A stretch of DNA of 8,274 nt from Bacteroidales bacterium (GTDB taxonomy: Bacteria > Bacteroidota > Bacteroidia > Bacteroidales > UBA932). Position 1 is the stretch's first letter, and every line of letters begins with the position of its first letter. The position numbers and the translations under genes were made by a program. The DNA lies in NCBI GenBank assembly GCA_017548805.1, contig JAFYZE010000098.1, forward strand, positions 1 to 8,274, read 5' to 3'. Shown in pieces: positions 1 through 7,198 of this stretch. The notes beneath the pieces are model-generated. The model made no database searches and was not told the DNA's origin. It saw only the letters and a list, made by a program, of their open reading frames with translations.

Positions 1-1
1 A

Positions 2-157
2 GAGCGGTACACCAATACCGTCAAGCCCATGTACCTCCAGTTCATCGAGCCCAGCAAGCGCTACGCCGACATCATCATCCCCCAGGGAGGCCACAACAAA
101 GTGGCCATCGACGTGATTTGCGCTACGGTCGAGAAGTCGCTGGCAAAGAACAAATAA
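2..157 (+). CDS. udk: Uridine kinase, C-terminal end (partial, 5' end outside window)
   Basis: The reading frame is open from the window edge and ends at the TAA at 155-157, giving the last 51 residues of a protein. The segment contains the run [19 protein letters not shown] followed by [12 protein letters not shown]. This closely resembles the C-terminus of bacterial uridine kinases (uridine/cytidine to UMP/CMP, pyrimidine salvage, cytosolic), in which the '[16 protein letters not shown]' stretch is conserved. The P-loop and nucleoside-binding parts lie upstream of the window and cannot be checked. The next gene starts 12 bases after the stop on the same strand, so the two are probably co-transcribed. 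The family call rests on the C-terminal match alone. Confidence 0.85.
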   Translation, partial: ERYTNTVKPMYLQFIEPSKRYADIIIPQGGHNKVAIDVICATVEKSLAKNK

Positions 158-169
158 TATACAGGTCCG

Positions 170-886
170 GTGAAAAGGCTGAAAAAAGAAGACCGCGCCG
201 GACTATACATCACCGTGATAGTCCATCTCACGGTGATAATTGTTTTATTGGCCAGCCAGCTCAGCCTGGCGCTCAGGAAGGAGGATTCCTTCGTCCTGGA
301 TTTCACCCGCCAGGAGACTATCGAGAGGCTGGAAAAGGAGCTCGCCTTCAAGGAGGAGGTGAGCCGCAGGCTGGACGAGATCATCGCCGCCCAGGGCAGC
401 ACTCCCATCCGCAACGTCGTCGTGGACCGGGGAGCGCTCAAGGACGACCGAAACACCGATGCCGAACAGCTCTACAAGGATGCGGAGCGCCTGCAGGAGG
501 CCCTCAACAATACCTTCAACCGCGAGGACAATCCTGAAGAATATGTTCCTATAGCTCCTCCCAGCACGGAGGGCTCGGACAAGAAGACTCAGAAAGAGGT
601 TTATTCCGGCCCTTCGGTCGTTTCCTACAGCCTTGACGGCCGCAAGGCCAGCCGCCTTCCCATCCCCGCATATCGCTGTATGGGCTCCGGAGAGGTCACG
701 GTGATCATTACGGTTGACAACGCCGGAAACGTGCTGATAGCCAAGATTGACGACAACATCTCATCGAGCGATACCTGCCTCCGCAATTTCGCAATAAGAG
801 CGGCGCGTTCGGCCAAATTTTCGGCCTCCCCCACCGCTCCTGCACGTCAAGTAGGAAATATTGTCTACGCTTTCATCGCACAGTGA
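170..886 (+). CDS. Membrane-anchored protein with TonB-like C-terminal domain
   Basis: This 238-residue protein starts with GTG at 170. There is no nearby in-frame ATG, and AGG at 163-165 could act as a weak ribosome binding site. A short basic N-terminus (KRLKK) precedes one hydrophobic helix at about residues 11-35, so the rest should face the periplasm. Residues about 45-72 are charged and look like a coiled coil. A brief proline-containing linker (about 126-133) leads to a C-terminal domain at about 148-238. That domain has the pattern of TonB C-terminal domains: IPAY, then GSGEVTVIITVDNAGNV, then an alpha-helix and a final strand. It has two cysteines (C170, C203) that could form a disulfide. 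Canonical TonB passes ExbB/ExbD energy to outer-membrane transporters. Here the proline-rich spacer is very short and no exbBD genes are visible, so an energy-transducer role is inferred. The 3' end overlaps the convergent protease gene by 14 bases. Confidence 0.72.
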   Translation: MKRLKKEDRAGLYITVIVHLTVIIVLLASQLSLALRKEDSFVLDFTRQETIERLEKELAFKEEVSRRLDEIIAAQGSTPIRNVVVDRGALKDDRNTDAEQLYKDAERLQEALNNTFNREDNPEEYVPIAPPSTEGSDKKTQKEVYSGPSVVSYSLDGRKASRLPIPAYRCMGSGEVTVIITVDNAGNVLIAKIDDNISSSDTCLRNFAIRAARSAKFSASPTAPARQVGNIVYAFIAQ

Positions 887-2474
887 CGATCTCATGCGGC
901 TTCATCGCCTCCATGAAAGTATCGTCCAGGTCGAGGTACAGATGGTAGAAAGCCTTGTCTCCCAACTTTGAATAACGGCCTACAAGGGCCTTGACCTGAG
1001 GCATCATGTAAGAGCGCGTCTCGGCCCATTCATCGGCTGAGGAAGGCTCAAGTCCGTCCTTCGCCTTGGCGAAGGCAAGGAAACGGGACTCAATGGAGGC
1101 AGAATCAAGATACTTCAGCAACGCCTGATAATCATCGATAGCGGACAACTCGCCCTTGTGACGGTCGAAATAGTCCGATGCAAAGCGCATTGCCGTAGCC
1201 TTGCGATTGCAGTCAACGTAGAAACGGGTGGCGAGTGTGGTGTCGAGAGGGACGAAGACATCGGGAATGATACCTCCTCCGCCATATACCTTCCTTCCAC
1301 CTACAGTATAGTACACCTCAGACCTGTTCACTTTCATGCTGTCAGCTCCCGTAAGCTCGCCGCCATTGTATCTGTTGATGATATCATTCTGATAGTCATC
1401 GGAATAAGGCTTCTGGATGCAGCGTCCCGAAGGGGTATGGAAGCGTGCGACAGTCAGGCGTATGCCCGAACCGTCGGTGAAATATACAGGCTCCTGGACC
1501 AGCCCCTTGCCGAACGAGCGGCGTCCGACGATGACTCCCCGGTCATTGTCCTGGATGGCGCCGGCGAAAATCTCGCTCGAGGACGCGCTGCTCTCGTTGA
1601 TCAGTACGGTGAGCCCGACTTTCTTGAGTATGCCCCTTCCGTCAGCCTTGTAGTCCTCGCGGTCGCGATGAAGGCCTTCCATGTAGACGATAAGGTCGCC
1701 CTTTTCAAGGAAAAGGTTGGAAAGCAGGAGGGCCTGGTCGAAATAACCGCCGGTATTGTCCCGGAGATCGAAGACCATGTGCTTCATGCCTGAGGAAAGC
1801 AGTTCCATGGAAGCGTTCAGGAACTCGTTGTAGGTCGTGCGGGAGAACTTGGAGAGCCGGACATAGCCCGTAGTGTCGTTCACCATGAACGACGCGTCTA
1901 TGCTGTGGACAGGTATCTTCCCTCGGGTGATCTCAAAGGGAATCTTGACACCGTCGCGGAGGACCGTGACCGTCACCTTGGTGCCGGCAGGGCCCTTCAT
2001 GCGCCTGACCATGCTGTCCTGGGGGAATTTCACGCCGGCGATGACCTTGTCATCCACGCTCAGGAGACGGTCTCCGGGCAGCATGCCAATCTTCTCGGAC
2101 GGTCCACCCGGGATGACCTCAAGGACGATGGCAGTATCGTTGGGAACGTTGAACTGTATGCCTATGCCGTCGAAATTGCCCGCAAGGTCGGTCTCGGACT
2201 CCTCCAGCTCTGCCGGAGGCATATACACGGAATGAGGGTCCAGACCTGAAAGGGCGGCAGAGATAGCAGCATCAGTAACTGTCTTGTAATCAACCGTATC
2301 CACATACATCTCATCAACCTTCTGGAGGACGAGATTGAGCTTGCGCCAGTCTTCGTAGCGGGTTTTCAGGCGGCGGCTGTTCTCCGTCGCCTTCTGGATG
2401 GTCAGGACGAGCAATGCTCCAAGCACTACGCCCAGTACGGCCACCCATACCGAGGATATTCTCTTCTCAGACAT
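873..2474 (-). CDS. S41-family C-terminal processing peptidase with PDZ domain
   Basis: This is a 533-residue serine protease of the CtpA/Prc/tail-specific type. These enzymes cleave near the C-terminus of envelope proteins. One hydrophobic helix at residues about 8-26 anchors it to the inner membrane with the catalytic part in the periplasm. A PDZ domain spans about 92-180 (FDGIGIQF at its start, PGDRLLSVDD later). The S41 core follows, with the NESSASSSEIFAGAI motif at 293-307 and FGKG at 321-324. By comparison with photosystem II D1 C-terminal protease, the nucleophile is probably Ser298 and the general base Lys323, with the same 25-residue separation. The C-terminal ~130 residues are an unassigned helical tail. 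I chose ATG at 2474, two bases after the dCMP deaminase stop. A TTG at 2480 would add two residues but overlap that stop. It is the last gene of the four-gene operon, and its end overlaps the convergent gene on the plus strand. Confidence 0.92.
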   Translation of the reverse strand: MSEKRISSVWVAVLGVVLGALLVLTIQKATENSRRLKTRYEDWRKLNLVLQKVDEMYVDTVDYKTVTDAAISAALSGLDPHSVYMPPAELEESETDLAGNFDGIGIQFNVPNDTAIVLEVIPGGPSEKIGMLPGDRLLSVDDKVIAGVKFPQDSMVRRMKGPAGTKVTVTVLRDGVKIPFEITRGKIPVHSIDASFMVNDTTGYVRLSKFSRTTYNEFLNASMELLSSGMKHMVFDLRDNTGGYFDQALLLSNLFLEKGDLIVYMEGLHRDREDYKADGRGILKKVGLTVLINESSASSSEIFAGAIQDNDRGVIVGRRSFGKGLVQEPVYFTDGSGIRLTVARFHTPSGRCIQKPYSDDYQNDIINRYNGGELTGADSMKVNRSEVYYTVGGRKVYGGGGIIPDVFVPLDTTLATRFYVDCNRKATAMRFASDYFDRHKGELSAIDDYQALLKYLDSASIESRFLAFAKAKDGLEPSSADEWAETRSYMMPQVKALVGRYSKLGDKAFYHLYLDLDDTFMEAMKPHEIVTVR

Positions 2475-2476
2475 TC

Positions 2477-2881
2477 TCAATCCACTTTTTCAACTTCGAT
2501 CCCGGCCTGACGGAGCAGGTCGATGCCGTCGGTAAGACGGTACTCGTCCCTGTAGACGACGCGCTTGATGCCTGACTGGATGATCAGCTTGGAGCACTCC
2601 ATGCAGGGCGAGGCAGTCACATAGAGGGTGGCCCCGGCGCTGCTGTTGCCGGACTTGGCCACCTTGGTGATGGCATTGGCCTCAGCGTGAAGGACATAGG
2701 GCTTGGTCACACCGTTCTCGTCCTCGCAGACATTCTCGAAACCGGAAGGGGTGCCGTTGTATCCGTCGGATATGATCATACGGTCCTTGACGAGCAGCGC
2801 GCCGACCTGACGGCGCTTGCAGTAGGAGTTCTTGGCCCAAACCGAGGCCATCTCGAGGTAGCTGTGATCGAACTTTTCCAT
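2477..2881 (-). CDS. Deoxycytidylate (dCMP) deaminase family protein
   Basis: This is a complete 134-residue zinc-dependent deaminase, probably converting dCMP to dUMP for thymidylate synthesis in the cytosol. The zinc site is intact: HAEANA at 65-70 supplies the His ligand (H65) and the catalytic glutamate (E67), and SPCMEC at 91-96 supplies C93 and C96. The N-terminal part (YLEMASVWAKNSYCKRRQVG, and SDGYNGTPSGFENVC at 38-52) matches the dCMP deaminase/ComEB branch rather than tRNA adenosine or cytidine deaminases. The length is normal for the shorter bacterial forms. ATG at 2881 lies two bases after the stop of the acyl-CoA synthetase, so the gene is probably translationally coupled to it. 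Substrate choice between dCMP and a related nucleotide cannot be proven from sequence. Confidence 0.92.
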   Translation of the reverse strand: MEKFDHSYLEMASVWAKNSYCKRRQVGALLVKDRMIISDGYNGTPSGFENVCEDENGVTKPYVLHAEANAITKVAKSGNSSAGATLYVTASPCMECSKLIIQSGIKRVVYRDEYRLTDGIDLLRQAGIEVEKVD

Positions 2882-2883
2882 GT

Positions 2884-4539
2884 TTAACTTCTCTGATAAA
2901 GGTAACGCTTGATGCTCTTCTTGGGAGTGCGCTCGAAATCCTCGGGCATGAACTCTATCTTGCGGATCTTGGCGTAGTTGGGGATCTCCTTGTTGATCTC
3001 GGGGAGAGCGTCCCGCAGGCGTTTCTCGAGTTCGAGCCTGGTCATGCCGTCAAGGTCGGCCTGATGGTAGTCGGGATAGATGAGTGCCGTAAGGCCGCCG
3101 TCCTCCTCCACTACGAGCGAGTCAACTACATATGTAGTGTTGTTGATGACAGCTTCCAGCTCCTCAGGATAGATATTCTGGCCATTGGCACTGAGTATCA
3201 TGCACTTGGAGCGACCGCGCAGGAACAGGTACCCGTCCTCATCAATCACTCCCATGTCTCCGGTGCGGAACCATCCGTCCTCGGTAAACGACTCCTGGGT
3301 GGCCTTCTCGTTCTTGAAGTAACCGAGGAAGACGTTGTCGCCCTTGATCTGGATTTCGCCTGGAATCGTGCGTTCATCCTCGGAATCGATGCGCACCTGG
3401 CAGCCAGTGATGGGCTTGCCGCAAGAGCCGAGCTTGCCCTTGTACCATTTCACATAAGTGATGAGAGGGGCGCACTCGGTCATGCCATAACCGACGGTGA
3501 ACGGGAAATTGATCTTCTTCAAGAACTTTTCCACCTCGGGATTGAAGGCGGCTCCGCCGAGTATGACCTCCTCGAAACGGCCGCCGAAGGCGTCGATGAG
3601 GCCGTTGCGGATCTTCTTGAGGATGAACTGATTGAGGATAGGTATCTTGAAGAAAGTCTTATTGCGGTCGATGACGGGCTTGAGCTGGGACTTGTACACC
3701 TTCTCAATAATGAGCGGAACGGCGATGATGACGTCGGGACGGATGTCCTGGAAAGCGTTCAGGATGACCTTGGGGCTGGGAACGCGCGTAAGGAAATGCA
3801 CATGCGCCCCGATGGTCATCTCGAAAAGGAACTCGAACATCATGCCGTACATGTGCGCGCTAGGCAGCATCGACACCATCTCGGAGTCCGCCGTCATCTG
3901 GGGCTCCGCAGTTTCATGCGCGAACTTGATATTGGTATAAAGGGCCCTGTACGGAATCATGACACCCTTCGAGAAGCCGGAAGTACCGGAAGTATAGTTG
4001 ATGACCGCCAGTTCGTCGGGCTGGTCTTCATAGTAGGAGATATCGTCAGGGGTGAACCCGTTGGGATACATGGACGCGAATGTCTCCGGAAGGTTGTCGC
4101 GGACATCCTGGAAGTTCTCACCGCGGGCGTACAGGAACTTGAGGGTATTGATCTGTACTATGACGTACAGCCCGGGCATCTCGGCCTCGGAGAGGTTCTC
4201 CCAGAGCACCTCGTCCACGAAGAATACCTTGGCTTCGGAGTGGTTGACCAGATAGTGGATATTGCCGGGCTTGAACTCATGCAGGATGGGCACGGGCACC
4301 GCGCCGTAGGTAAGTGCGGCAAGGAAGCACACTCCCCAGTTGGCCTGGTTGCGCGAACAGATGGCGACTTTGTCGCCCTTCTGGAGGCCGCATTTCTCAA
4401 AGGTGATATGCAAGTGCTTGATACGCTTGGCCACAGTCTCGTAAGTAAGGGTGACACCGTGGTAGTTTGAGAGCGCAGGGCGGTCCCAATTCTTCTTGAA
4501 GCTTTCCTCAAGGAGCTTGTTTACTGATCTGTATTCCAT
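2884..4539 (-). CDS. Long-chain fatty acid-CoA ligase (AMP-forming)
   Basis: This is a complete 551-residue member of the ANL adenylate-forming superfamily. It probably activates fatty acids to acyl-AMP and then acyl-CoA at the cytosolic face of the membrane. The core motifs are all present: the P-loop YTSGTSGFSKG at 182-192, the adenine-binding GYGMTE at 350-355, GWFRTGD at 422-428 with the ribose-binding Asp428, and the hinge-region RGRSKCMILSANGQNIYPEELE region from 441. The likely C-terminal catalytic lysine lies in TPKKSIKR (538-545). K541 aligns best with the Lys of the long-chain enzymes, although the usual preceding glycine is replaced by lysine. The length and the LPSAHMYGMMFEF stretch fit long-chain acyl-CoA synthetases better than acetyl-CoA synthetases. 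An acyl-ACP synthetase or another carboxylic acid substrate remains possible. The gene is two bases downstream of the 748-aa envelope protein gene and two bases upstream of the dCMP deaminase gene. Confidence 0.88.
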   Translation of the reverse strand: MEYRSVNKLLEESFKKNWDRPALSNYHGVTLTYETVAKRIKHLHITFEKCGLQKGDKVAICSRNQANWGVCFLAALTYGAVPVPILHEFKPGNIHYLVNHSEAKVFFVDEVLWENLSEAEMPGLYVIVQINTLKFLYARGENFQDVRDNLPETFASMYPNGFTPDDISYYEDQPDELAVINYTSGTSGFSKGVMIPYRALYTNIKFAHETAEPQMTADSEMVSMLPSAHMYGMMFEFLFEMTIGAHVHFLTRVPSPKVILNAFQDIRPDVIIAVPLIIEKVYKSQLKPVIDRNKTFFKIPILNQFILKKIRNGLIDAFGGRFEEVILGGAAFNPEVEKFLKKINFPFTVGYGMTECAPLITYVKWYKGKLGSCGKPITGCQVRIDSEDERTIPGEIQIKGDNVFLGYFKNEKATQESFTEDGWFRTGDMGVIDEDGYLFLRGRSKCMILSANGQNIYPEELEAVINNTTYVVDSLVVEEDGGLTALIYPDYHQADLDGMTRLELEKRLRDALPEINKEIPNYAKIRKIEFMPEDFERTPKKSIKRYLYQRS

Positions 4540-4541
4540 CT

Positions 4542-6788
4542 TTACAATTTGATGTTTCTGGTTTTACCGTCGTTGCAGGTCACCTTGAGGGTCTTGCCGT
4601 CGACCTCGAGTTCGCTGTCGCGACGGATGGACTTAGCTCCCTCCTGCCTGTATACGGGATCCCCTCCGTCAAAAGGGAAGATCTGCGTCTGCACCGCCGT
4701 ACGGACAGCCCAGAACTTGACGCCGTCCACGGTGACGAGCTCGGGGAGCGATATGATTTTCTCGTCGGACGTGATACCCATCCATCCGTCGGGTTTCACG
4801 CCGTGAAGATTGTACATTCCGATGGTATTGTCCGTATGGAGGACTATGGCAGTGTATCCCTTCGCCCCGGTGAAGTCATAGGCGGCCGGACCGAGGAGGA
4901 CATCCTTGCCGAGCTCGGCAGGGAATCCGGACACGAAGCGTCCGAGGCGGTCCAGCAGCCAAAGCTGCGAGCCGGAGGCGAACAGGAACTGGATCTTGCC
5001 GTTGGCATAGTAATCTATGCTCTCGACCCTTCCGCACAGCGGACCGTTGAACGGTACGCTCCATATGCCCTTGCCGTCCTTCTCCTTGAAACTAAGGTAG
5101 TAGTTGGACTGCTGGTCCAGGAGATTGGTGCCGCCGGTACCGGAATTCTGGACCTCGAAAGGCCCGGAAGGAACGACGATGGCGGCATCGGAAACGACGG
5201 CGGGCGTGCTGGTGCGGTTGATGAAAGGCACACGGACCACATCGAACTGGAATCTGTCGCCGTTGCATATGAGGAAGCAAGGCTCAAACGCAGCTCCGTC
5301 CAGTGTGGAGCTCACGGCAGAGAGCATCGCCGGCGTGAACAGGGCCTCGCCCTGAGCCGCTCCGGCGGAGAAATATGCGGCCATGGAGCAGTCCCTGCCC
5401 AGCGCCGCCGGAGCGGACGCAGTATCGTTCAGCAGGGCCTGGAGCACATCGCCGGAAGCGTAGCGCTCGACATAGTCGGATATGGCGGCGCGGCTGCCGC
5501 TCACTATCCATTCGCCCGTGAAAGCGAAAGTGCTCTCATCAGCGAGAGAGAAGAAGTTCCCGAAAAGGACCGATGCAAAACCGCCGAAGGCGTAAGGCTG
5601 CGCGGAAATGGCATAATCCTTCTCGCTGGATATATCCAATCCCTTGAATATCAATGAATAGTCCTTCCTTCCCACACGCACGAACAAGGCCTCGAAAGTG
5701 TCGTCCTTGGAGCGCCACTGCGCCTTGGCCACTTCCTTTACGGCCAGGGACTTGGCCCAGTCGTTGGGATTGCGGCCGGCAGACCTCCCGAGGCTCGATA
5801 TGGCGGCCTCGTTGGGTCCAAGCTTGGAGCAGGCATCAAGGTATTTCCTGTAAACCTCCAAGTAATCTGCCTGGTCGGCCATGGGGACGGAAAGGGCGAA
5901 GACGGTGCCCGAAGGGACTGCCTTCGCGAAGCCCGGAGTCTCCATCCGTGCCGCGGCGAAGACTCCCGCAAAGGTGTCGGCGCTGCGGCCCGAGGACAGG
6001 AAGCCCTTGGCAGAGAATGCATTCTCGTCCAGCGAGGAAAGGGACATCACCGTCCATGACGCTACCGTCTTGAAGAAGTCGGCATGGCGGTAGACCGGAC
6101 GCTGGAAAAATCCCTGCAGAAGCCTCGGTGCATAAATATTGGACAGGAATAGGACATCCTTGCCCGAAGTTCCCTGAAGGCAGTTGTTGAACTCTTTATT
6201 GGCCTGTATGGACAAACCCTCGTCCTGGTGCCTGAGCGAGGAATTGACCAGCGTCTCCGAAGCCGACACCAGCAGCATGTTGACGCCGTCTGTGCTGTAG
6301 AATGCGTTTGAAAGGCCGCAGTCATTGGCCAGGTTGCGGACATGCTGGACCATGTCAGTGGAGTCGGAGACTGCCGCAGGCATTCCGAGGAGAAGAAGCG
6401 GTGCAAGCGAACCGCTGTAGTGCAGCGAGAGAGCCATGGGCTCCGTGCGCAGCGCGGCGAGCCTGCCGCTCTCGACAGCATCGCCCAGCCGCCTCACAAA
6501 AGTGGCGCAGGAGTCCCTCCTGCCGTCTTTCACGAGTGCAGAGAAAGCCTTGGTCCCGTCATTGAGCAGGGCGGCGCAATCCCGCGTATCGTCCATGCAG
6601 AGGATGGCTATGGCATCCGAAGGGACCGCGCGCAGCAGCGGGAACTGGACATTGACATTTACCTTTCCGGAAGCAGGGGAACTCTTCCTTCCCGCATCTC
6701 CCTTATAGAGATAAATGACCCCGGCCGCAATCCCTAAAAGGAAGATGGCCGCTACGACGATGAGGGTGATCAAGGTTTTCTTGTTCAT
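4542..6788 (-). CDS. Large membrane-anchored envelope protein of unknown function, C-terminal propeller-like region
   Basis: I do not recognise a named family for this 748-residue protein. A short basic N-terminus (MNKK) and a hydrophobic helix at about 5-28 suggest an inner-membrane anchor, or an uncleaved signal, with the bulk in the periplasm. Two stretches look related. About 54-266 begins AVPSDAIAILCMDD and contains MLLVSASETLV. About 290-522 begins AVPSGTVFALSVPM and contains WIVSGSRAAI. Each ends in a hydrophobic strand segment. This resembles the loose 'lipoprotein/DUF3352-like' pattern but the match is weak. Residues 544-748 contain short beta-rich repeats such as GKIQFLFASGSQLWLLD, GRFVSGFP and GYTAIVLHTDNTIGMYNLHG, typical of PQQ- or beta-propeller-type blades. 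ATG at 6788 follows a strong promoter at 6817-6848, making this the first gene of the operon with the acyl-CoA ligase, dCMP deaminase and S41 protease. Any functional link to those genes is inference only. Confidence 0.8.
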   Translation of the reverse strand: MNKKTLITLIVVAAIFLLGIAAGVIYLYKGDAGRKSSPASGKVNVNVQFPLLRAVPSDAIAILCMDDTRDCAALLNDGTKAFSALVKDGRRDSCATFVRRLGDAVESGRLAALRTEPMALSLHYSGSLAPLLLLGMPAAVSDSTDMVQHVRNLANDCGLSNAFYSTDGVNMLLVSASETLVNSSLRHQDEGLSIQANKEFNNCLQGTSGKDVLFLSNIYAPRLLQGFFQRPVYRHADFFKTVASWTVMSLSSLDENAFSAKGFLSSGRSADTFAGVFAAARMETPGFAKAVPSGTVFALSVPMADQADYLEVYRKYLDACSKLGPNEAAISSLGRSAGRNPNDWAKSLAVKEVAKAQWRSKDDTFEALFVRVGRKDYSLIFKGLDISSEKDYAISAQPYAFGGFASVLFGNFFSLADESTFAFTGEWIVSGSRAAISDYVERYASGDVLQALLNDTASAPAALGRDCSMAAYFSAGAAQGEALFTPAMLSAVSSTLDGAAFEPCFLICNGDRFQFDVVRVPFINRTSTPAVVSDAAIVVPSGPFEVQNSGTGGTNLLDQQSNYYLSFKEKDGKGIWSVPFNGPLCGRVESIDYYANGKIQFLFASGSQLWLLDRLGRFVSGFPAELGKDVLLGPAAYDFTGAKGYTAIVLHTDNTIGMYNLHGVKPDGWMGITSDEKIISLPELVTVDGVKFWAVRTAVQTQIFPFDGGDPVYRQEGAKSIRRDSELEVDGKTLKVTCNDGKTRNIKL

Positions 6789-6816
6789 TGCTGCGCACTT
6801 TGATGCATATTAAAAA

Positions 6817-6848
6817 CAAATTTAACAATTCTCGCTATTATTTCCAAA
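6817..6848 (-). promoter_or_regulatory. Bacteroidetes-type promoter for the four-gene operon
   Basis: Read on the minus strand, TTTG (6848-6845) is followed after exactly 20 bases by TAAATTTG (6824-6817). This matches the published Bacteroides consensus (-33 TTTG, -7 TAnnTTTG, spacing 19-21) at every defined base. The transcription start should fall near 6810, leaving a 5' leader of roughly 20 bases before the ATG at 6788. No Shine-Dalgarno sequence is evident in that leader, which is usual for the phylum. No operator or riboswitch is apparent in the short spacer. Confidence 0.78.
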
Positions 6849-6861
6849 AAGCGTAAGACTA

Positions 6862-6905
6862 GAAAAAACACGAATAAGCCCGACACAATGTGCCGGGCTT
6901 ATTCG
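6862..6905 (-). terminator. Intrinsic terminator after tRNA-Arg
   Basis: A perfect 12-bp inverted repeat pairs 6871-6882 (cgaataagcccg) with 6894-6905 (cgggcttattcg). Inside it, one mismatch is followed by three more pairs and a 3-base loop. On the minus strand the hairpin is followed by TGTTTTTTCT (6870-6861), a proper U-tract. The plus strand has no T-run after the hairpin, so it acts in the minus direction. The stem begins at the base immediately after the tRNA discriminator, so it ends the typA/yceD/rpmF/tRNA transcript and insulates the downstream operon promoter. Confidence 0.9.
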
Positions 6906-6977
6906 TAGTCCCAACAGGAATCGAACCTGTATTTAAGGTTTAGGAAACCTTCGTTCTATCCGTTGAACTATGGGACC
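6906..6977 (-). tRNA. tRNA-Arg (anticodon CCT)
   Basis: Reading the minus strand from 6977, a full 72-base cloverleaf folds. The acceptor stem GGTCCCA pairs with TGGGACT (one G-T pair at the end). The D-arm stem is GTTC/GAAC, and the anticodon arm AAGGT-TTCCTAA-ACCTT places CCT at positions 34-36. A 4-base variable loop follows, then the T-arm ACAGG-TTCGATT-CCTGT and discriminator A. The CCT anticodon reads AGG arginine codons. The 3' CCA is not encoded (the next bases are CGA), so it must be added by the CCA-adding enzyme, as is common in this phylum. The gene starts 18 bases after the rpmF stop, with no room for its own promoter in that spacer. Confidence 0.95.
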
Positions 6978-6995
6978 ATCAATCGAAGAGGACGA

Positions 6996-7178
6996 TTACT
7001 CGGCGCTCTTCTCGATGATCTGACGACCTCTGTAGTAGCCGCACTCAGGGCATACTCTGTGGTACATGACGGTCGCACCGCAGTTGGGGCAGGTAGCGAG
7101 GGTCGGTACAGGAGCGAGATCGTGAGTTCTTCTCTTGTCTCTTCTCTGCTTGGAGAGTTTGTGTTTCGGATGTGCCAT
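6996..7178 (-). CDS. rpmF: 50S ribosomal protein L32
   Basis: This complete 60-residue protein has the classic L32 start MAHPKHKLSKQRRDKRRTH and a four-cysteine zinc ribbon (C30-x2-C33, then C43-x2-C46, in CPNC and CPEC). L32 is a small basic component of the large ribosomal subunit. ATG at 7178 is 20 bases downstream of the yceD stop, with an A/T-rich leader and no obvious Shine-Dalgarno sequence. The yceD-rpmF pairing is conserved across many bacteria. The zinc-binding (C+) form implies it is the usual zinc-replete version rather than a zinc-free paralogue. Confidence 0.97.
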   Translation of the reverse strand: MAHPKHKLSKQRRDKRRTHDLAPVPTLATCPNCGATVMYHRVCPECGYYRGRQIIEKSAE

Positions 7179-7198
7179 ATTAAACTATCTTTAAAATT

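Noticed and set aside
1158..1793. A 211-codon plus-strand open frame opposite the S41 protease gene
   Set aside because: It is antisense to a well-supported protease with catalytic Ser and Lys; no domain is visible in the translation.
2475..2480. TTG at 2480 as the start of the S41 protease gene
   Set aside because: It would overlap the dCMP deaminase stop and add only two residues. ATG at 2474 is a stronger codon and fits the two-base spacing seen at the other junctions.
2907..2928. Possible loss of the catalytic C-terminal lysine in the acyl-CoA ligase (KKSIKR instead of TGKIxR)
   Set aside because: Aligned to long-chain synthetases with a K-x-x-(K/R)-R spacing, K541 falls in the lysine position. 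Only the preceding glycine is replaced, so loss of activity is not supported.
3064..4470. A 468-codon open frame on the plus strand opposite the acyl-CoA ligase gene
   Set aside because: It lies wholly antisense to a gene with all expected ligase motifs. Its translation has no recognisable domain and is rich in V, L, D, E and H, as expected when GC-rich codons are read backwards.
4803..5657. A 284-codon plus-strand open frame opposite the 748-aa envelope gene
   Set aside because: It is fully antisense to a longer gene with a good promoter and operon context, and has low-complexity composition (G, E, R, A) with no motif.
6871..6905. The 12-bp inverted repeat as a mobile-element end, operator or bidirectional terminator
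   Set aside because: Its position right after the tRNA and the T-run only on the minus strand side explain it fully as a one-way intrinsic terminator. No second copy is seen in the window.
6906..6977. tRNA gene as an integration site for a mobile element
   Set aside because: No integrase gene and no repeat of the tRNA 3' end is present, and both flanks are housekeeping genes.
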